A DNA stretch of 64,000 nucleotides from Chitinophaga terrae (ex Kim and Jung 2007) (GTDB lineage Bacteria > Bacteroidota > Bacteroidia > Chitinophagales > Chitinophagaceae). Below are positions 34,187 to 43,204 of this stretch, in pieces. A model generated the notes under the pieces. That model saw nothing but the letters and a program-made list of their open reading frames with translations, did not search any database and was not told where the DNA came from. The stretch spans positions 306,544 to 370,543 of the forward strand of contig NZ_FNRL01000001.1 in NCBI RefSeq assembly GCF_900107795.1. Direction: 5' to 3'. Both the position numbers and the translations under genes were made by a program. Position 1 is the stretch's first letter. Every line of letters begins with the position of its first letter.

Positions 34187-36799
34187 ATGAAACAGATATT
34201 TTCACTATTACTATTATTTCTATGTTGCACAGCATCTTCACAAAATTTAATATCCATACGAGGAGTAGTTTTTGATAGCTTGACACTTCTTCCTTTACAA
34301 GGATCATCTTTAAAGTACTTTGCTTCCGACGACTCAATTAAAGCAAAAACTATAAATAGTGATAACAACGGCGCTTTTCTGATTTCAAATATAAAATTTG
34401 AAAATATAACAATAGTGATAAGTTATTTAGGATATAAGCAACGAATTATTAGACTGCCCAAAAGTGATAAAAATTTATCACTGTCTATTGGTATGGAGAG
34501 TACAGGATTAAATTTGTCAGCCGTCGAGATCAGATCGACCAAACCAATTGTATCCTACTTGGGTGACACAATTCAATATGAGGCAACAATGGTAAAAGTC
34601 AATCCTGATGAAATGATTTCAGCGATACTAAAAAAAACTCCAGGCTTCGCGCTAAATAAAGATGGGATCGTTACCTACAATGGTGAACCCGTTAATAAAA
34701 TTCTGCTTAATGGTCGAATATTCTTCGGAAACGATATAAAAAAAGCCTTAACGTTAATTCCAGCAGAACTAATTAACAAAATACAGGTTTATGACGCATA
34801 CTCAGATCAATCGACTGCCTCTGGTGAAAGAAATATTAAAGAAAAAGTACTAAACATTACAGTAAAAGAAGACAGTAAAAATAAAATAACGGGTTTAGCA
34901 ACATTAGGAGCCGGGTCCAGTAAAACCTATGCCTCTAAAGCGGTCCTGAATAAGTTTAATAACAGTGGTCAATATTCCTTTTTTGAAGAAGGAAACAACA
35001 TGGGGGGATATTTGGATCCCTGGGGCGCGAATAGCTTGAAATCGGAGGCTTGGAACGCTGGGCTTAATTACTCGGGAGAACTAGGGAAAAAAATAGCTAT
35101 TTCAGCAAACTATACTCTATATAAAGAGTCAAAACATACTAGTCAACAATTCAATAAAACGACCTTCTTAAGCGACACGACCATACAGTATAGTCAAAAT
35201 CAAGTAACTATAAACAGCCAGGTATCCAACAATCTTCTAACACGAATCAACTATAATATTGACTCATCCAACTCAATTCTATTTGACAATTCGATTATCC
35301 TAGGGAAGTCAACCTCGAATACTCTGTCCGACTATTTCACAAAGGTAGATGATTCACTAATAAACATTGGGCAAAATAAAATAAATGATCAAAAAAGAAT
35401 AACGTCTATAAACCAGTCCATTTATTACCAAAAGAAATTTAACGGCAACGGACATCAGTTATCTGTTTCAATAAATTTTTCCAGTATACATTCTCCGAGT
35501 CTGCAATACAATAATTCATTTAATAAATACAAAGAATCTGCTATAGAAGACAGCACAATATACTATGATCAAAAAAACAACCTATTCAGCAATATCTCAA
35601 ACATGAGATTATCCATCTTTTACAACATACCTTTAACAGGCAAGTATAGTCTACAAATTAACAGTTCCACCTCTAAAGAAAAAACAAACAAAGATCAGGC
35701 TTACCACAACTTTGATAACACTTCGAAAGAATATAACATCCCAGACGACAGCCTTAGCAGTAAGATCACTAACTTCTTAAAAAAAAATTCGTTAAAAGTA
35801 TCACTACAATATGAACATAAGAAGTTAAGATATTACCTAGCTATTGAATATGCAAACGTAAAGAACACATTAAATCTCAACAAAAACGTCAACTTTCCCA
35901 ACATCAACACAAGAAAATTGCTGCCGTCCGCCTTTTTCAACTATAAGATAAAAGCTCTTTCCACTTTGCAACTCGCTTACAAAAGTCAAATAAAAGCACC
36001 TATTTTTTTCCAATTGTATACTCTACCGGACAACACAAATTCAACCATCAGAAGATACGGAAATGAATCACTCATACCAGAATTATCCCATAATATAGAA
36101 TTCGTTTATAATAATGTATCTAAAAAGGAAAACAATACCTTTAGAGCGCAGCTTAATTATAACCTCACCCAAAATCATATCATCGAATCAATAAGCATTC
36201 TAAACGGAAATCAATTCATCACCTATGAAAATATAAATGGATTGAATGCCACTGAACTACTGATAAACAATTCCAGAATAGTTAATAATCATTTTAACTT
36301 TGAAACCGCTTTCAATATTAACTTAAGTAAGAACCCTTATACGACAGGTAATAATAAATATTATAGCAAGAACCAGTCATATACACCGAGCTTATCCTTC
36401 AACTATAAACTAAAAAACCTTCTTAGTGTTGGTTTTAGTAAGATATATTCATATACTGTAATTAAATATTCAAATGGTTTAGAAAGTCTAAAAATTAAAA
36501 ATTTATCCATAGCTGGCTCGTTAAACCTGTACCTAACGAAAGATATTTTTTATAACGCAAATTATTCCTACTCCGCATCATATATTCAATCCGAAAAGCT
36601 GCAGGCATCGACATTGAACATGGATATCTCAAAATCATTCTTGAAAAGGAAGAACCTACTAATAAAGTTTCAAACATTTGACATGTTGAATACCAATAAA
36701 AATATTATACGAAACGTTGGGAACAATTATATTGAAAGTTATCAAATTGGCACTCTGGGAAGAGTGTATCTGCTCAGCGGTTCTTATATATTTAAATAA
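34187..36799 (+). CDS. Outer membrane beta-barrel receptor with carboxypeptidase-like N-domain
   Basis: An 870-residue protein with signal peptide MKQIFSLLLLFLCCTASSQ. A carboxypeptidase-regulatory-like domain (ISIRGVVFDSLTLLPLQGSSL, about 22-105) precedes a plug-like segment (TMVKVNPDEMISAILKKTPG and ILLNGRIFFGNDIKKAL, about 140-220). The remainder is a large barrel with repeated strand/turn pattern, ending in LSGSYIFK. This is the architecture of the Bacteroidota outer-membrane beta-barrel family related to TonB-dependent receptors, but it lacks the SusC linker motif and no susD follows. It is the first gene of the AT-rich island, 141 bp before the first small peptide gene. The ligand is unknown. 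Confidence 0.8.
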   Translation: MKQIFSLLLLFLCCTASSQNLISIRGVVFDSLTLLPLQGSSLKYFASDDSIKAKTINSDNNGAFLISNIKFENITIVISYLGYKQRIIRLPKSDKNLSLSIGMESTGLNLSAVEIRSTKPIVSYLGDTIQYEATMVKVNPDEMISAILKKTPGFALNKDGIVTYNGEPVNKILLNGRIFFGNDIKKALTLIPAELINKIQVYDAYSDQSTASGERNIKEKVLNITVKEDSKNKITGLATLGAGSSKTYASKAVLNKFNNSGQYSFFEEGNNMGGYLDPWGANSLKSEAWNAGLNYSGELGKKIAISANYTLYKESKHTSQQFNKTTFLSDTTIQYSQNQVTINSQVSNNLLTRINYNIDSSNSILFDNSIILGKSTSNTLSDYFTKVDDSLINIGQNKINDQKRITSINQSIYYQKKFNGNGHQLSVSINFSSIHSPSLQYNNSFNKYKESAIEDSTIYYDQKNNLFSNISNMRLSIFYNIPLTGKYSLQINSSTSKEKTNKDQAYHNFDNTSKEYNIPDDSLSSKITNFLKKNSLKVSLQYEHKKLRYYLAIEYANVKNTLNLNKNVNFPNINTRKLLPSAFFNYKIKALSTLQLAYKSQIKAPIFFQLYTLPDNTNSTIRRYGNESLIPELSHNIEFVYNNVSKKENNTFRAQLNYNLTQNHIIESISILNGNQFITYENINGLNATELLINNSRIVNNHFNFETAFNINLSKNPYTTGNNKYYSKNQSYTPSLSFNYKLKNLLSVGFSKIYSYTVIKYSNGLESLKIKNLSIAGSLNLYLTKDIFYNANYSYSASYIQSEKLQASTLNMDISKSFLKRKNLLIKFQTFDMLNTNKNIIRNVGNNYIESYQIGTLGRVYLLSGSYIFK

Positions 36800-36940
36800 T
36801 TCAGTATTTACATCCAATTCCTTTAAGCAGACTAATAGCAGTAGAGTTTCTTAATTTCAACTAAAGAAGATTTGGTAAATAAAAACACAGTGAATGGTCA
36901 AATACTTTTATTGTATCCTAACACGTAAAAACATTGCATT

Positions 36941-37186
36941 ATGAAAAAGGAAAAAATTTATCTATTGGTCACACTTGTTGTTGCAATTATTGGTGCAGCG
37001 ACAGCAAAAAAAACAAGAAGTTTGGCTAAAATAATCTTTACTGCCACCGGAAATCATTGTACCTTATCATCTTCCGGTGTCTTTTCTACGGTACCGACAG
37101 CTTACTGGATTCCGTCTCTGTCCTTTAGTACTGTACCGGGACCTTGCCTTATTACAACGAAGATAACTAAAATTGCCATAGAATAA
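36941..37186 (+). CDS. Small secreted two-cysteine peptide A
   Basis: An 81-residue protein with a signal-like N-terminus (MKKEKIYLLVTLVVAIIGAA) and a mature part of about 58 residues. It has exactly two cysteines (HCTLSS, PGPCLITT) and the pattern IIFT-x5-C-T-x-S-x-S-GVFST ... P-x-LSFSTV-x-G-x-CxxTT-x-x-T-K, ending in IE. The same pattern is in the genes at 37246 and 40496, so this is a family of three here. I do not recognise it; the layout resembles short DUF6520-type proteins of Bacteroidota, but I cannot confirm membership. A disulfide between the two cysteines is likely after export. Confidence 0.75.
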   Translation: MKKEKIYLLVTLVVAIIGAATAKKTRSLAKIIFTATGNHCTLSSSGVFSTVPTAYWIPSLSFSTVPGPCLITTKITKIAIE

Positions 37187-37245
37187 CAAACTAATCCAGC
37201 CAAGCCACCTGCCTTTTCAAAAATTTTAAATTCAATCTATTAGCT

Positions 37246-37488
37246 ATGAAAGTAAAAATTCTTCTTGGTTTCATAATCATTTCTGCAATTACAAGTGCTG
37301 CTCTCGCAACTAAAATCAGGGTACGCGGCACCACAATATTTACAAGATTTATAGGACCTGCCTGCACTAACAGTTCTACCGGCGTATTTTCCACTGCGAC
37401 ATCGTTCTCCGTCCCTCTGATTTCCTTCAGTACGGTCTGGGGACTTTGTTCCTATACAACACGGTTAATTAAAATTGACCTTGAATAA
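37246..37488 (+). CDS. Small secreted two-cysteine peptide B
   Basis: An 80-residue paralogue of peptide A, 59 bp downstream in the same direction. Signal-like segment MKVKILLGFIIISAITSAALA, then IFTRFIGPACTNSSTGVFST and LISFSTVWGLCSYTTRLIK, ending DLE. The two Cys positions, GVFST, SFSTV and the TTR/K motif are kept, while the signal region and intervening residues differ, which argues for selection on the mature peptide. A 13-bp-stem hairpin follows about 180 bp later. Confidence 0.75.
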   Translation: MKVKILLGFIIISAITSAALATKIRVRGTTIFTRFIGPACTNSSTGVFSTATSFSVPLISFSTVWGLCSYTTRLIKIDLE

Positions 37489-37668
37489 AGACAATCTATT
37501 TAAATGCACTAATCGCTTCAAAAGAAATTCCCAAGCATTTTGAATTGAAAGCGAACTATTATTATGATTCAGTTGCTTTTAGCAGGCAATATCATTTGTA
37601 TGATGAGGTAATACATACAGACCATTGTCGTTTCCTACAAAAGGAAATCCATTTGCAGATTTGTAACC

Positions 37669-37702
37669 ATAACTAGGCAAGGGAGAATACTTGCCTAGTT
37701 AT
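37669..37702. terminator. Perfect hairpin between convergent peptide B and S9 genes
   Basis: ATAACTAGGCAAG and its exact complement CTTGCCTAGTTAT form a 13-bp stem with an 8-nt loop, followed by AT-rich DNA but no long T-run. It lies 22 bp from the S9 stop codon, so it probably terminates that transcript and can act on both strands. The remaining 180 bp between the stop of peptide B and the hairpin hold no gene that I can support. Confidence 0.6.
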
Positions 37703-37723
37703 ATTAATTCATCAAGTGAGATA

Positions 37724-40300
37724 TTATAACTGTGCATCAAACAACCAATCAGGACGATTTCGATCTTTAAGATAATAGTCAAAAAACTCCATCATTCTTC
37801 TATTAAAATCCTTCCCCTCGAGACCAAAAACATTGTGGTCATTTCCTGCACCATATTCAAGTAACCACACTTTCTTGCCTGCTCTTCTAGCAGCAAGAAA
37901 AAACTCCACGGCGTTAGAAATAGGAATGAGACCGTCGTTTGTAGTATGCATCAATAAAAGAGGCGTTGTTAATCTATCAGCTCTCAACACTGCCGAATTC
38001 TCAATATAAGCTTCGGTCTTTTCCCATAAAGTCCCTCCCATCTGATATGGACCATCTTCAAATTGCCGCTGTTTAATAGATCCAGAAACACCCGGAGTTA
38101 CACTATTATACCCACTAATAAAATCCGACAAACCAGACGCGGAACAAGCTGCAGAAAATACATTTGTATGTGTTATAATATAATTAGTTGTAAAGCCGCT
38201 AAAGCTACAACCTTGCACCCCGAGCCTGTTACTGTCAATATATGGCAAGGAAGAGAGGAGCCTTACGGATCCAAGTACTGATTCCAGAGCACTTTTACCC
38301 GTTTCTCCTTCAGTAAAATAAATGTCAGGAGTAAACACCATGTAACCGTTACTGACATACAATGGAATGTCAATAATACATCCAGGACACTCCTTCGGCA
38401 CCATGAAACTATTCAAGTTATCCGAGGCCTTTCTATAAAAGTAAAAAATCACCGGATACTTCTTGGTAGAATCAAAATTCTCAGGTTTATATAACACACC
38501 TTGCAGTTCTATGCCATCCGATCTTTTCCAGCTCATCAGTTCGGCGGACATCCAAGTATATCTTTTCTCAGGATAATTAAATGATATTTGTTTAAATCTT
38601 TTAAAATCATTTGTTACAAAATAGTTCACAGAGGATTTTGACGTAGATTTAGCGACCAAAAAAACGTTTGATTTCCTTGCCTTAAACGGCTTCATATCTG
38701 ACGATGTTATATTAGGAAATGACTTAGGTTCCGATGGGATCCAATACATAGCATCATCCATTGATAACAGCTCAGGATCTCCTTTCACCAGATAGTTGCT
38801 CTTTTGGAAAAAACCATTTTTCTTACTTTGCTTATTAAATGCTATAAAAATTGCTTTGTCCTTTGAAGTAAAGAAAGAAGCTGCCTCTCCATAACTTAAA
38901 TCTTCCCCCTCTCCCAATAACGAAAATTTAATTCTATTTTTTCTTCCATATCCGTTGGTGATATTATTTGGGCTAAAATGTCCGTTCAAGCTACATAGCC
39001 ACAAATCGAATCCATCCGATATTATTACCATAGGCTCGCCTTTTGACAATCCTACCACCATTGATTTTTCGATAAAATAGTCTGCATCTCCATTCTCGGG
39101 TAAGAATAATTGAGGATTAACCCCCTCAGTAATATTCCTTTTTATTCCCGTCGCTAATTCATAAGACCAATAGATACCACCTAAATTATAGATTAAATAT
39201 TTTTGATCACCTGATAAAACACTTCCTGGCAGTTTAAAAATTGAATCAGACTCTGTTCGATTAAAAATTGTACCATATTCAATCAAGGGGTCGTACATAA
39301 TTACAGCCCCTTTATCAAGATCCATCCAATAATTTTCCACTCTATAGGTTGGTATATTATCAGAAGCACTTTTTGGGGGAAATACCTCATCCACATATCT
39401 CCAAATTCTCAAGTCAGGGTGTGCTAAATTAGCATTCTGGATTCTATCCATTTGCTTAGATGCCTCAAAAAAAAGATATTTATCATCTTTCGAAACACTT
39501 ATCAAGTTAATTTGATAAGTATTGAGCTTGACAGAAGGAGTAATTTCAGTTAACTTTTTTTTAGAGAAAGAATACTTCCAAATTGATTTGGTTCCGTCAT
39601 TATTCGTTGACATTCCTATAAGATGATCACGCCCAACCAAATATTTCTCAATATATACCTCTCCTATAATTGAAGTTAGAGTATAAGTGGTCAAATTCAG
39701 TAACTTCAATTCAAAAAGACCCTCATTTTTCACCTTATCCGGCGCGATAACCAGTAATACAGCGTCAGGAGACGGTAGATGTTTATAGTCGACTATCCTA
39801 CCATTAATACCATCTAAACGTCTGAACTGTGATGTATTCAAATCTGTCAAGATTAGGTCCTGACTCTGTTTTATGTTTTGGTATAACAATAGATGGTCAT
39901 TATTATCTTTTGGACTGAAAAATGATGTCACGATATATTCCTTTCTTTTATCACCTCCCAACCAAATTATATTAAGGCTATCCTGGTCAATTCTTTTATA
40001 AAATAGGCATTTGCTATTGTTAACAAATCCAGTTTGAGGAATACCAATCATATTTGAAAAATTCACTTGAATATTCCACCGATTCTTTGTTGATTTAACT
40101 ATAAGAGTATAATTTCTAGAATAGTTTGAATCTTTTAAATAGCTTGCGTATTGACCATTATCTGACAATATTGGCCGTCTCAATTGAGTCCAACATTTAT
40201 ATGTTGTACTGTCAATCAATTTCTTTTGCGCAAACAAACTGACAACCGAACAAAACAAAAGGAGAAGAAAACAACAACATTTAAGCATAAATCTTACCAT
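37724..40300 (-). CDS. Second secreted S9-type serine peptidase (island copy)
   Basis: An 858-residue exported peptidase (signal MLKCCCFLLLLFCSVVSLFA from M5) with the same layout as the protein at 27982-30612: N-terminal propeller-like part, then an alpha/beta hydrolase with the nucleophile in GVQGCSFSGFTTNYI, Asp in HTTNDGLIP and His in GNDHNVFG. The catalytic domains are clearly related, but codon use here is AT-rich, so this is not a recent local duplication. It is flanked by peptide genes A/B and peptide C, making the small peptides or their partners possible substrates (inference). Confidence 0.85.
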   Translation of the reverse strand: MVRFMLKCCCFLLLLFCSVVSLFAQKKLIDSTTYKCWTQLRRPILSDNGQYASYLKDSNYSRNYTLIVKSTKNRWNIQVNFSNMIGIPQTGFVNNSKCLFYKRIDQDSLNIIWLGGDKRKEYIVTSFFSPKDNNDHLLLYQNIKQSQDLILTDLNTSQFRRLDGINGRIVDYKHLPSPDAVLLVIAPDKVKNEGLFELKLLNLTTYTLTSIIGEVYIEKYLVGRDHLIGMSTNNDGTKSIWKYSFSKKKLTEITPSVKLNTYQINLISVSKDDKYLFFEASKQMDRIQNANLAHPDLRIWRYVDEVFPPKSASDNIPTYRVENYWMDLDKGAVIMYDPLIEYGTIFNRTESDSIFKLPGSVLSGDQKYLIYNLGGIYWSYELATGIKRNITEGVNPQLFLPENGDADYFIEKSMVVGLSKGEPMVIISDGFDLWLCSLNGHFSPNNITNGYGRKNRIKFSLLGEGEDLSYGEAASFFTSKDKAIFIAFNKQSKKNGFFQKSNYLVKGDPELLSMDDAMYWIPSEPKSFPNITSSDMKPFKARKSNVFLVAKSTSKSSVNYFVTNDFKRFKQISFNYPEKRYTWMSAELMSWKRSDGIELQGVLYKPENFDSTKKYPVIFYFYRKASDNLNSFMVPKECPGCIIDIPLYVSNGYMVFTPDIYFTEGETGKSALESVLGSVRLLSSLPYIDSNRLGVQGCSFSGFTTNYIITHTNVFSAACSASGLSDFISGYNSVTPGVSGSIKQRQFEDGPYQMGGTLWEKTEAYIENSAVLRADRLTTPLLLMHTTNDGLIPISNAVEFFLAARRAGKKVWLLEYGAGNDHNVFGLEGKDFNRRMMEFFDYYLKDRNRPDWLFDAQL

Positions 40301-40423
40301 TTATGTGATTAACTATCCATTCTATATTAATACACAAAATAAAAATCAATGGTACCAGGAGAAATACATAAATCATATAAATAATATACAATAAGTTGAA
40401 ATAAACATCAATATAATACGAAG

Positions 40424-40476
40424 GGCTAGCCAACAAATTTTGGCTAACCCTTTAAAACCTGACAGAAGTTGTCAGG
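40424..40476 (-). terminator. Tandem hairpin terminator after peptide C
   Basis: On the minus strand CCTGACA-ACTTC-TGTCAGG is followed by TTTT, 19 bp past the peptide C stop codon. A second stem, GGGTTAGCCA / TGGCTAGCCC with one G-U pair, follows directly. Two hairpins in series fit a strongly expressed short gene. Confidence 0.75.
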
Positions 40477-40495
40477 CTCCATTAGCAACATTATA

Positions 40496-40744
40496 CTATT
40501 CGTTAGCAGTTTTGCTTACTCTTGTAGTAATAATGCAAGGACCAGAAACTGTTGCGTAAGACAGTAATGGAACTACGGTAGATGCTGCCGGATAAGTAGA
40601 GAATACACCTACTGATGGCACAGTACATGCTCCGCCAGCTTTAGTGAAGATTGTTTTCTGATTGCTACGAGCATTTAATGCTACTGCAGCGCCAACTACT
40701 GCCAGTACTGCTGTTGCAGTAAATACAAATTTTGCTTGTTTCAT
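40496..40744 (-). CDS. Small secreted two-cysteine peptide C
   Basis: An 82-residue third member of the peptide family, on the opposite strand from A and B. The start at 40744 (MKQAKFVFTATAVLAVVGAA) is chosen because it begins a proper signal peptide; the open frame extends 31 codons further without one. The mature part has KTIFTKAGGACTVPSVGVFST and LLSYATVSGPCIITTRVSK, ending ANE, with both Cys, GVFST and TTR-x-x-K conserved. It lies downstream of the thioredoxin-like CPTC protein (135 bp) on the same strand, suggesting co-expression with a disulfide-active partner. Confidence 0.8.
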   Translation of the reverse strand: MKQAKFVFTATAVLAVVGAAVALNARSNQKTIFTKAGGACTVPSVGVFSTYPAASTVVPLLSYATVSGPCIITTRVSKTANE

Positions 40745-40879
40745 AATGATAGATGCTTTTTGATAAAAAGCTAACTTAATGATGAAAAAAACGCCTACTC
40801 TTTTATAATGGTTTTTGGCTCCCCCATTTGATTGCATGAATTACAAACAATCTGTGTTGCGCAACGAATTTTCGGTCGG

Positions 40880-41452
40880 TTAATACAATGATAGTAACTG
40901 CTCAAGTTTAACCAGACCCAAATAACTATCTTTCATAATCATATTTTTATCGTAAACCACTAGTAACGGAACTGAAGAAACTCCATAATAGTCGCCATAT
41001 AAATGATCGTTATCTCTGCCAACCAAAATATTTTCATATCTGAGTAACGAAAATTCATTTATAGTCTTTGATATCTGATAAGATGGGTACGGAGATATAA
41101 ATATGAAATAAATACTCTTGAGCTTTTGAATATTTGCGGTTATTTCCTGTATTTCTTTTTTGCAAGTTGGGCAATAGGGGTCGAAATACAAAACAACTGT
41201 ATTACGCCCTCTTGCAAAATCAACCGGAACAACTTTGGCACTATCATTTTTCACCAGCAAAGGGAATGAGGGAAACTTCTTTCCTTTTGCCTTGTTAGGC
41301 AATGGCTTGTTATAGTTTTCAACTTCTGATTTCTTTTTAATTAATTCGCTTGTAGCCACATCAAGCATAAAAAAAATTGAAAAACTAATAACTACAATAA
41401 TAAATACTTTACTATTCAACATAAAAAGACTATTAACACGCGTGTATTCCAA
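40880..41452 (-). CDS. Membrane-anchored thioredoxin-like (TlpA/redoxin-type) protein
   Basis: A protein of up to 190 residues with one N-terminal membrane anchor (SKVFIIVVISFSIFFMLDVA) and a periplasmic thioredoxin fold. The active site is C94-P-T-C97 in LYFDPYCPTCKKE, preceded by the strand NTVVLYF; the cis-proline region is VSSVPLLVVYD. CPTC suits thiol-disulfide exchange with exported proteins. The longest frame overlaps the upstream membrane-protein gene by 20 bp; an ATG at 41422 would give 180 residues and no overlap. It sits between the GT-C-like gene and peptide C in what looks like one operon. Confidence 0.85.
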   Translation of the reverse strand: MEYTRVNSLFMLNSKVFIIVVISFSIFFMLDVATSELIKKKSEVENYNKPLPNKAKGKKFPSFPLLVKNDSAKVVPVDFARGRNTVVLYFDPYCPTCKKEIQEITANIQKLKSIYFIFISPYPSYQISKTINEFSLLRYENILVGRDNDHLYGDYYGVSSVPLLVVYDKNMIMKDSYLGLVKLEQLLSLY

Positions 41453-42974
41453 TATTAGATGAATCTAAATTCATCACCGGTTGCTTTTTAAACGCAACAA
41501 CAATAAGCTTTTCCATCAACAAAAAAACTAACGCCATGCTTATCAATATTGGAAACAGCTGAAATCGTAAGGCAATAGGTGCAGAAAAGACACTAAATCC
41601 AAAATTTATTAACCACACCACAAAAACTATGGAAATAAATTCTAATAACTCAGGAAACTGCCTGTTCATTTTTAGAACGAAGAAAGAAATTATGTTTAAA
41701 ACGATTAATACATTCATTACCGCAACTAAAATAGGAAAGTAGTCGAGCATCCTGATTTCCAATCCCTTTACCCTATTCGTAACCTTACTTGATTTAAGAT
41801 GAAACCATTTTTTTGCAATAGGGTTTACATATCCTACGCCCGAGTTATACACTTCCATAAACTCGACTGGCGGTGTATAATATTTAATACTATTCGGAAT
41901 AATATAATATCGGAAAAACTCGGTTGGATAAGTTTTAATCAATTGTATCCCGTAATCGTTCATCATTGGCGCCGCAACCGCCCATGTCTTAAGTCCCCCG
42001 TCGGTTGTATCCTTTCGTACAAGTGTTCTTGCATAAATATTTAGCGGTGAATTGAGATCCCACATATATACGGTACTAGCTTGCAACTCCTGAAAGGGAA
42101 ATCTTTTAATGTCCCTTGTAGTATCAAAATAATTTCTAACCATTTGGTCAATCAGCCTATACTTGACAGGTAATGTTTTCATCTTAGAGCTATCGACATA
42201 TTTATATGCATATAGTGCATTATTTGCCAATTGCCAACCGCTAAATGGTGTAAACTGACGAACGCCAGATAATTTATAATATTCTTCTTTAGTATTTCTA
42301 ATAAAAAATCCAATTAATATTAGACTTATTAGAAGACCAAATATCCTCACTTTGACATATGCTGGTTTAATAAATAAAACTATAACAGTAATTACTGGAT
42401 AATAGAGTGCATTATATCTTATAGTAAACAGTATAAAAAGCAGAACAGCGTTGATGATTATCAAATTTAATGTCGGATTCCTTTTCATCCATATTAACTG
42501 TGCAAACCAAATAATACTTAAAGAAAGAAACAGGCAATCACTTGACACAAAATTGGCCAGGTTAAAGGATACCGGATTTACAATAAAAAAAATAAACATC
42601 ATTATACGTGTGATCCTATTTGGCGTATAGAATAAAAATATTGTAAATAATAAATATAAAATAGAGAGCTGAAGCAATCCATATTGAATTGAAACAAGAA
42701 CAGTATGCGAAGTAGAAAAAACACTCACCATTCGTAAAAACATCGGATACCCGATAGGATATGTATCAATGGATAAATTTTCAGCAGCCATCTTCAAATA
42801 AACAAACGAGTCTCCGTGTATAAAATTTGGATAAGGATAGTAATATTTGAACACGGCAAGCTGGATTACCGACAACACACAGGTTAATAGTATATAGATT
42901 TTACATTCATGTTCTTGATTTACATATTTTTTTAACGTTAAATTTTTTATTGAGTGTCTATTAATGGTATTCAT
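41433..42974 (-). CDS. Multi-pass membrane protein resembling GT-C glycosyltransferases
   Basis: A 513-residue protein with about 11-12 membrane helices. A short loop after the first helix reads NFIHGDSFVYLKMA, with an Asp in the place where GT-C enzymes (PMT/ArnT type) carry their catalytic acid, followed by TYPIGYPMFLR as in many dolichyl-type mannosyltransferase relatives. A large soluble loop (about 240-400) lies between helix groups. Assignment to GT-C is by layout, not by a decisive motif. It is the first gene of the minus-strand run GT-C, thioredoxin-like, peptide C, and is divergent from the island susC. Confidence 0.6.
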   Translation of the reverse strand: MNTINRHSIKNLTLKKYVNQEHECKIYILLTCVLSVIQLAVFKYYYPYPNFIHGDSFVYLKMAAENLSIDTYPIGYPMFLRMVSVFSTSHTVLVSIQYGLLQLSILYLLFTIFLFYTPNRITRIMMFIFFIVNPVSFNLANFVSSDCLFLSLSIIWFAQLIWMKRNPTLNLIIINAVLLFILFTIRYNALYYPVITVIVLFIKPAYVKVRIFGLLISLILIGFFIRNTKEEYYKLSGVRQFTPFSGWQLANNALYAYKYVDSSKMKTLPVKYRLIDQMVRNYFDTTRDIKRFPFQELQASTVYMWDLNSPLNIYARTLVRKDTTDGGLKTWAVAAPMMNDYGIQLIKTYPTEFFRYYIIPNSIKYYTPPVEFMEVYNSGVGYVNPIAKKWFHLKSSKVTNRVKGLEIRMLDYFPILVAVMNVLIVLNIISFFVLKMNRQFPELLEFISIVFVVWLINFGFSVFSAPIALRFQLFPILISMALVFLLMEKLIVVAFKKQPVMNLDSSNIGIHAC

Positions 42975-43129
42975 AAAAAAGTGCTTCTTAGGATCTTCAA
43001 TAACTTTCAGCTATAATATAATAGGCGTTAACACCACTTGTAGCAAAGTTTCTCAAAACTAATATAAGCGACTGCAATTTGCACACAGCAGCCAAAATAT
43101 CTACTTGAGAAAAAAAATCAAGGCAGATA

Positions 43130-43166
43130 GTACCTTTTAAAATTGACTGGTGTATTTACTTATAGA
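43130..43166 (+). promoter_or_regulatory. Upstream element shared with the AraC-type gene (copy upstream of susC)
   Basis: GTACCTTTTAAAATTGAC followed by GTGTATTTACTTATAGA starts 75 bp before the island susC. Nearly the same block, with the same internal spacing, lies upstream of the AraC-type gene (50884-50920). TACCTTTT is one base from the TAnnTTTG -7 consensus, so the block may hold the promoter itself plus an activator site. TAAAACTTC recurs downstream in both regions. Confidence 0.55.
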
Positions 43167-43204
43167 GCAGTAAACAATCGTTCTATAAGATTAAAACTTC
43201 AGTT

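Noticed and set aside
37489..37668. Possible fourth two-cysteine peptide or remnant between peptide B and the S9 gene
   Set aside because: None of the frames shows the GVFST or paired-Cys pattern; only AT-rich non-coding sequence was seen.
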